Assembly: GCA_964423225.1 (NCBI GenBank)
Contig: CAYREE010000001.1
Location: 42,930 to 106,929 of the forward strand
Length of the DNA: 64,000 nucleotides
Direction of reading: 5' to 3'
From: CAYREE01 sp964423225
GTDB taxonomy: Archaea; Altiarchaeota; Altiarchaeia; IMC4; SCGC-AAA252-I15
Below, in pieces: positions 61,645 through 64,000 of this stretch. A program made the translations under genes and the position numbers. The notes beneath the pieces were generated by a model, which saw only the letters and a list, made by a program, of their open reading frames with translations, was not told where the DNA came from and made no database searches. Positions within the stretch are counted from its first letter, which is position 1, and the number at the start of each line of letters is the position of its first letter.

Positions 61645-62871
61645 ATGATCTTTGGACTTGATGATACGGATTCTACTGAGGGTATGTGTACTACGTATCT
61701 TGGATCATTAATATGGAAGAAATTCGGTGTCGGCGATTATCCTAGACTCATTAGATTAAATCCTAATATCCCTTATAGGACTCGTGGGAATGGTGCAGTT
61801 TCATTTGATATCAAGTCAGGCATTAAAATTAAATCAATGATTATCAAACTTGTTAAAGAACATGCTCACATTGATGTTAAAACTACTAATCCCGGTATTG
61901 TTTTTATTGATAGTTTATCAGATAAGGATATGAACTCTCTTACTGCATTTTATCATAAAGCTGTTTCAGAAGAAGTTAGTATTAGCGAAGCTAAAGAACT
62001 AGCAGAAAAGATAGGGGCCGATATTATCACCTTTAATAATGGGCGGGGTTTGATTGGTGCATTAGCTGCAATTGGTGCTGACTTATCCTGTGACTCAACC
62101 TATGAACTAATTTCATATCGTAAACCTGATAATTTTGGGTCTAAACGATTAATCGAATCATCATCTGTGTTTAAAATGAATTCTATATATTATCCCTCAG
62201 TATTCGATAGTATTGATGAATCGGGTAAAATAATCTTAATTACTCCCCGTGGTCCCGACCCGGTTTTTTGTGGACTTCGTGGTGAGCTGCCTGAGAATGT
62301 TAGTCAAGCTTGGAAAATGATCAAGCCGTGTGAACCAATAGAATTCACACAAATTTTCATTACAAACCAAGCAACTGACATACATTTGAAGAAGAAGAAG
62401 ATAAGTCAATTAAAACCGTTTGATTGTGTGATTATTGAAGGTACTGTGACAAGCGAATCTATCACTATGCCTGGGGGGCATGTTTTCTTTAAATTAACTG
62501 ATTCATCAAATCAAATTGATTGCGCAGCCTACAAACCAACTGGAGATTTCAGGAAAATAATTAGTAAATTGATTGTTGGGGATCGATTGTTGGTTTCTGG
62601 TGGAATAAGCAAATATGCGAATACATTAAACCTTGAAAAAATACAGATAATTAAATTAGCTCAGAAAAAAGAAGTCACACCTCCGAAATGTTGCAATAAG
62701 TCAATGACTTCTGCAGGGCAGGATAAAGGTTTTAAATGTAAAAAATGTGGTAAACGAAATAGGTCAGTTGACTTGATTAATATTGACCGAGGATTAGTCA
62801 CTGGTGTTTATGAAGTCCCACCAAGTGCTCGAAGACATTTGAGCAAACCGATTATCAGACAACAACATTAA
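61645..62871 (+). CDS. tiaS: tRNA(Ile2) 2-agmatinylcytidine synthetase TiaS
   Basis: Attaches agmatine to C34 of tRNA-Ile(CAU) with ATP so that it reads AUA. 408 residues. Features: FGLDDTDSTEGMCTTYLG at the N-terminus, a TiaS catalytic core with RTRGNGAVSF, an OB-fold near 270-330 (DCVIIEGTVTSES, VGDRLLVSGGI) and a C-terminal zinc ribbon (CCNKSM, CKKCGKRN). The gene is archaea-specific and supports the domain assignment. Its promoter region holds the AAGTCA array. Confidence 0.95.
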   Translation: MIFGLDDTDSTEGMCTTYLGSLIWKKFGVGDYPRLIRLNPNIPYRTRGNGAVSFDIKSGIKIKSMIIKLVKEHAHIDVKTTNPGIVFIDSLSDKDMNSLTAFYHKAVSEEVSISEAKELAEKIGADIITFNNGRGLIGALAAIGADLSCDSTYELISYRKPDNFGSKRLIESSSVFKMNSIYYPSVFDSIDESGKIILITPRGPDPVFCGLRGELPENVSQAWKMIKPCEPIEFTQIFITNQATDIHLKKKKISQLKPFDCVIIEGTVTSESITMPGGHVFFKLTDSSNQIDCAAYKPTGDFRKIISKLIVGDRLLVSGGISKYANTLNLEKIQIIKLAQKKEVTPPKCCNKSMTSAGQDKGFKCKKCGKRNRSVDLINIDRGLVTGVYEVPPSARRHLSKPIIRQQH

Positions 62872-62895
62872 TTTAAGCCCGTAAAATACTTAACA

Positions 62896-63690
62896 ATGCA
62901 AAAAGACATTAAGTCAAGGATTAGATTCTATTTTGACGACTTAGAAACGCCAATAGGCAAGATTGTAGACATAGCAATACTGTTTTTCATATTTATTGCC
63001 TGTGTGACTTATGTTTTTGGAACATATGAGCATTCAGAAGATATAAACTCACTTCTTGAATCAACAGACCTGATTGTCGGAATTGTTTTCACAATCGAAT
63101 ATATCCTTAGAATCTGGGTTGCTGAAAAGAGGATTCGTCATATTTTCAAGATTTATTCAATAATAGACTTGATTGCCATCCTACCGATGTTACTTACCCT
63201 TTCTAACCTGCAATTCCTTAGAATTTTCCGTTTATTCCGGATATTTCGGATTCTACGGTTCTTAGAGCATAGGTACTTCTTTTTTGGAGCGATAACTGAA
63301 AATATGCTGATAATATCACGTATTTTATTCACGATAATCACAATCATTTTCATATGTTCTGGATTAATACTAATGGCAGAAAAAGAAAGCAATCCAAACA
63401 TTGCAAGCTTTCATGATGCGGTTTATTTTTCAATAGTCACACTGACAACAGTCGGCTATGGAGACATCGTTCCAAAAACAATCCTTGGAAGATTCTTCAC
63501 AATCCTTATCATTGCAAGCGGACTAATCTTCATACCTCTACAACTTACTCATCTTATCAAGCGACTATTGATATCACAAGATAAAAAAAATATTTTATGT
63601 GAACAATGCGGATTAAAATATCATGATCCTGATGCAATTCACTGTAAGCATTGTGGAAAAATAATTTATCAAGAAAACATTGGAATGTAA
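62896..63690 (+). CDS. Voltage-gated potassium channel with zinc-ribbon tail
   Basis: 264 residues with the Kv plan. S1 is at about 22-42, S2 at 58-75, S3 at 86-102. S4 (LRIFRLFRIFRILRFLEHR, 108-126) has Arg every third residue. S5 is at about 143-161 and S6 at 200-221. The selectivity filter is TVGYGD (185-190). A soluble tail has a zinc ribbon (C235, C238, C250, C253), which is uncommon for channels and may act in assembly or sensing. It starts 24 bp after tiaS on the same strand. Confidence 0.92.
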   Translation: MQKDIKSRIRFYFDDLETPIGKIVDIAILFFIFIACVTYVFGTYEHSEDINSLLESTDLIVGIVFTIEYILRIWVAEKRIRHIFKIYSIIDLIAILPMLLTLSNLQFLRIFRLFRIFRILRFLEHRYFFFGAITENMLIISRILFTIITIIFICSGLILMAEKESNPNIASFHDAVYFSIVTLTTVGYGDIVPKTILGRFFTILIIASGLIFIPLQLTHLIKRLLISQDKKNILCEQCGLKYHDPDAIHCKHCGKIIYQENIGM

Positions 63691-63764
63691 ATATTCTTGA
63701 TAAAAAACACTGTAAAACATATTTTTTTTACAACTCTTTTTTTAACTCAATAGTAATATTTAAT

Positions 63765-64000
63765 ATGGCTACAAAAAAGAAGGTTAAGAAAAAAGCTGTC
63801 AAGAAAAAAGCCGTAAAGAAAAAAGCTGTTAAGAAGAAAGTAAAGAAGAAAGCAGTTAAGAAAAAAGCCGTGAAGAAAAAAGTTAAGAAGAAAGCCGTCA
63901 AGAAGAAGGTTAAGAAGAAGGCGGTTAAGAAAAAAGTAAAGAAGAAAGCCGTTAAAAAGAAGGCTGCCAAGAAGAAGGTTAAGAAGAAGGCGGTTAAGAA
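63765..64000 (+). CDS. Lysine-repeat histone H1-like protein, cut at window end
   Basis: Frame opens at ATG 63765 with MATKKKVKKKAVKKK and continues without stop to the window edge (78 codons visible). It consists of units of KKK plus A, V or AV, in register with a 15-base-like DNA repeat (aagaagaaagccgtt). Such Lys/Ala/Val repeats occur in H1-like C-terminal tails and in chlamydial Hc1-type proteins, and should bind DNA or RNA non-specifically. A Phe/Leu-rich frame on the opposite strand is its shadow. The 3' end is outside the window. Confidence 0.8.
   Translation, partial: MATKKKVKKKAVKKKAVKKKAVKKKVKKKAVKKKAVKKKVKKKAVKKKVKKKAVKKKVKKKAVKKKAAKKKVKKKAVK

Noticed and set aside
63728..63970. 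Phe/Leu-rich ORF on the minus strand
   Set aside because: It is the antisense of the lysine-repeat gene and has no ribosome site or family resemblance.

Overview
The window is archaeal, AT-rich chromosomal DNA. The evidence is the set of archaeal informational and lineage-typical genes: SRP54, DnaG-type primase, GatD, TiaS, deoxyhypusine synthase, PurP, archaellins with class III signal peptides, a CTP-dependent polyprenol/diacylglycerol kinase-like protein, DUF116 and HVO_2753-type zinc ribbons. Many genes also look like those of small or deep-branching euryarchaeal or DPANN-type genomes: tetrahydrofolate one-carbon enzymes of bacterial type, a B12-dependent ribonucleotide reductase, and many small membrane and secreted proteins. 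I cannot name a genus. The window holds one run of exactly 100 N (54472-54571), so it comes from a scaffold, probably a draft or metagenome assembly. Genes are intact and tightly packed, and I found no insertion sequence, prophage or CRISPR array.

Layout. 1-4471: shikimate genes (aroE, cut by the window edge, and aroD) beside a compact minus-strand operon aroD-larB-TPR-larC-ykgJ, where larB and larC belong to nickel-pincer cofactor synthesis. 4581-8452: a DUF192 protein, a membrane-bound winged-helix regulator with a predicted lipoprotein, a Cys-rich membrane protein and SRP54. 8749-18658: a surface-glycan region with three processive GT2 glycosyltransferases, two membrane-anchored thioredoxin-fold proteins each coupled to a GT2, a polyprenol/DAG kinase-like protein, an MJ1255-like GT-B enzyme, purN, a methyltransferase and a GT39-like membrane protein. 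18659-32118: a folate one-carbon region (folP, folC, fhs, purH, folD, glyA), interrupted by an operon of two SGNH hydrolases plus an amidinotransferase. 32176-34112: three tandem archaellins. 34204-34276: tRNA-Arg(UCU) followed by an unusual cluster of hairpins.

34927-46417: a DUF2723/TPR membrane protein, two tandem purP genes, DUF167, a structured leader before dnaG, a Lon-like AAA+ ATPase with a zinc ribbon and no protease domain translationally coupled to a B12-binding radical SAM enzyme, a GT4 glycosyltransferase and nadX. 46431-54571: a segment bounded by inverted copies of a 24-bp tandem repeat, with the assembly gap inside the second copy. It contains an unknown protein, deoxyhypusine synthase, Nfu, the class II RNR with its corrinoid adenosyltransferase, and nifS plus ferredoxin flanked by two DUF116 genes. 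54636-64000: an SPFH/stomatin protein, a PRC-barrel protein, nadC, cutA, Sua5 with a small zinc ribbon, gatD, a small RHH-like protein, a candidate small RNA, an AAA+/winged-helix protein with an array of AAGTCA motifs in its promoter, tiaS, a voltage-gated K+ channel and the start of a lysine-repeat (histone H1-like) protein that runs off the window.

How the genes fit together. FolP and FolC make and polyglutamylate the folate. GlyA, FolD and Fhs feed C1 units to PurN and PurH. Two archaeal PurP proteins offer a parallel folate-free route to the PurH formylation step. NadX and NadC serve NAD synthesis, and CobO supplies adenosylcobalamin to NrdJ. The GT2, GT-B, GT39-like, SGNH and archaellin genes suggest a cell that invests in surface glycans and appendages. 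The best candidates for undescribed biology are the duplicated GT2-thioredoxin module, the AAA+/wHTH gene with its AAGTCA array, the SGNH-SGNH-amidinotransferase operon, the protease-less Lon-like/radical SAM pair, and several structured non-coding elements.
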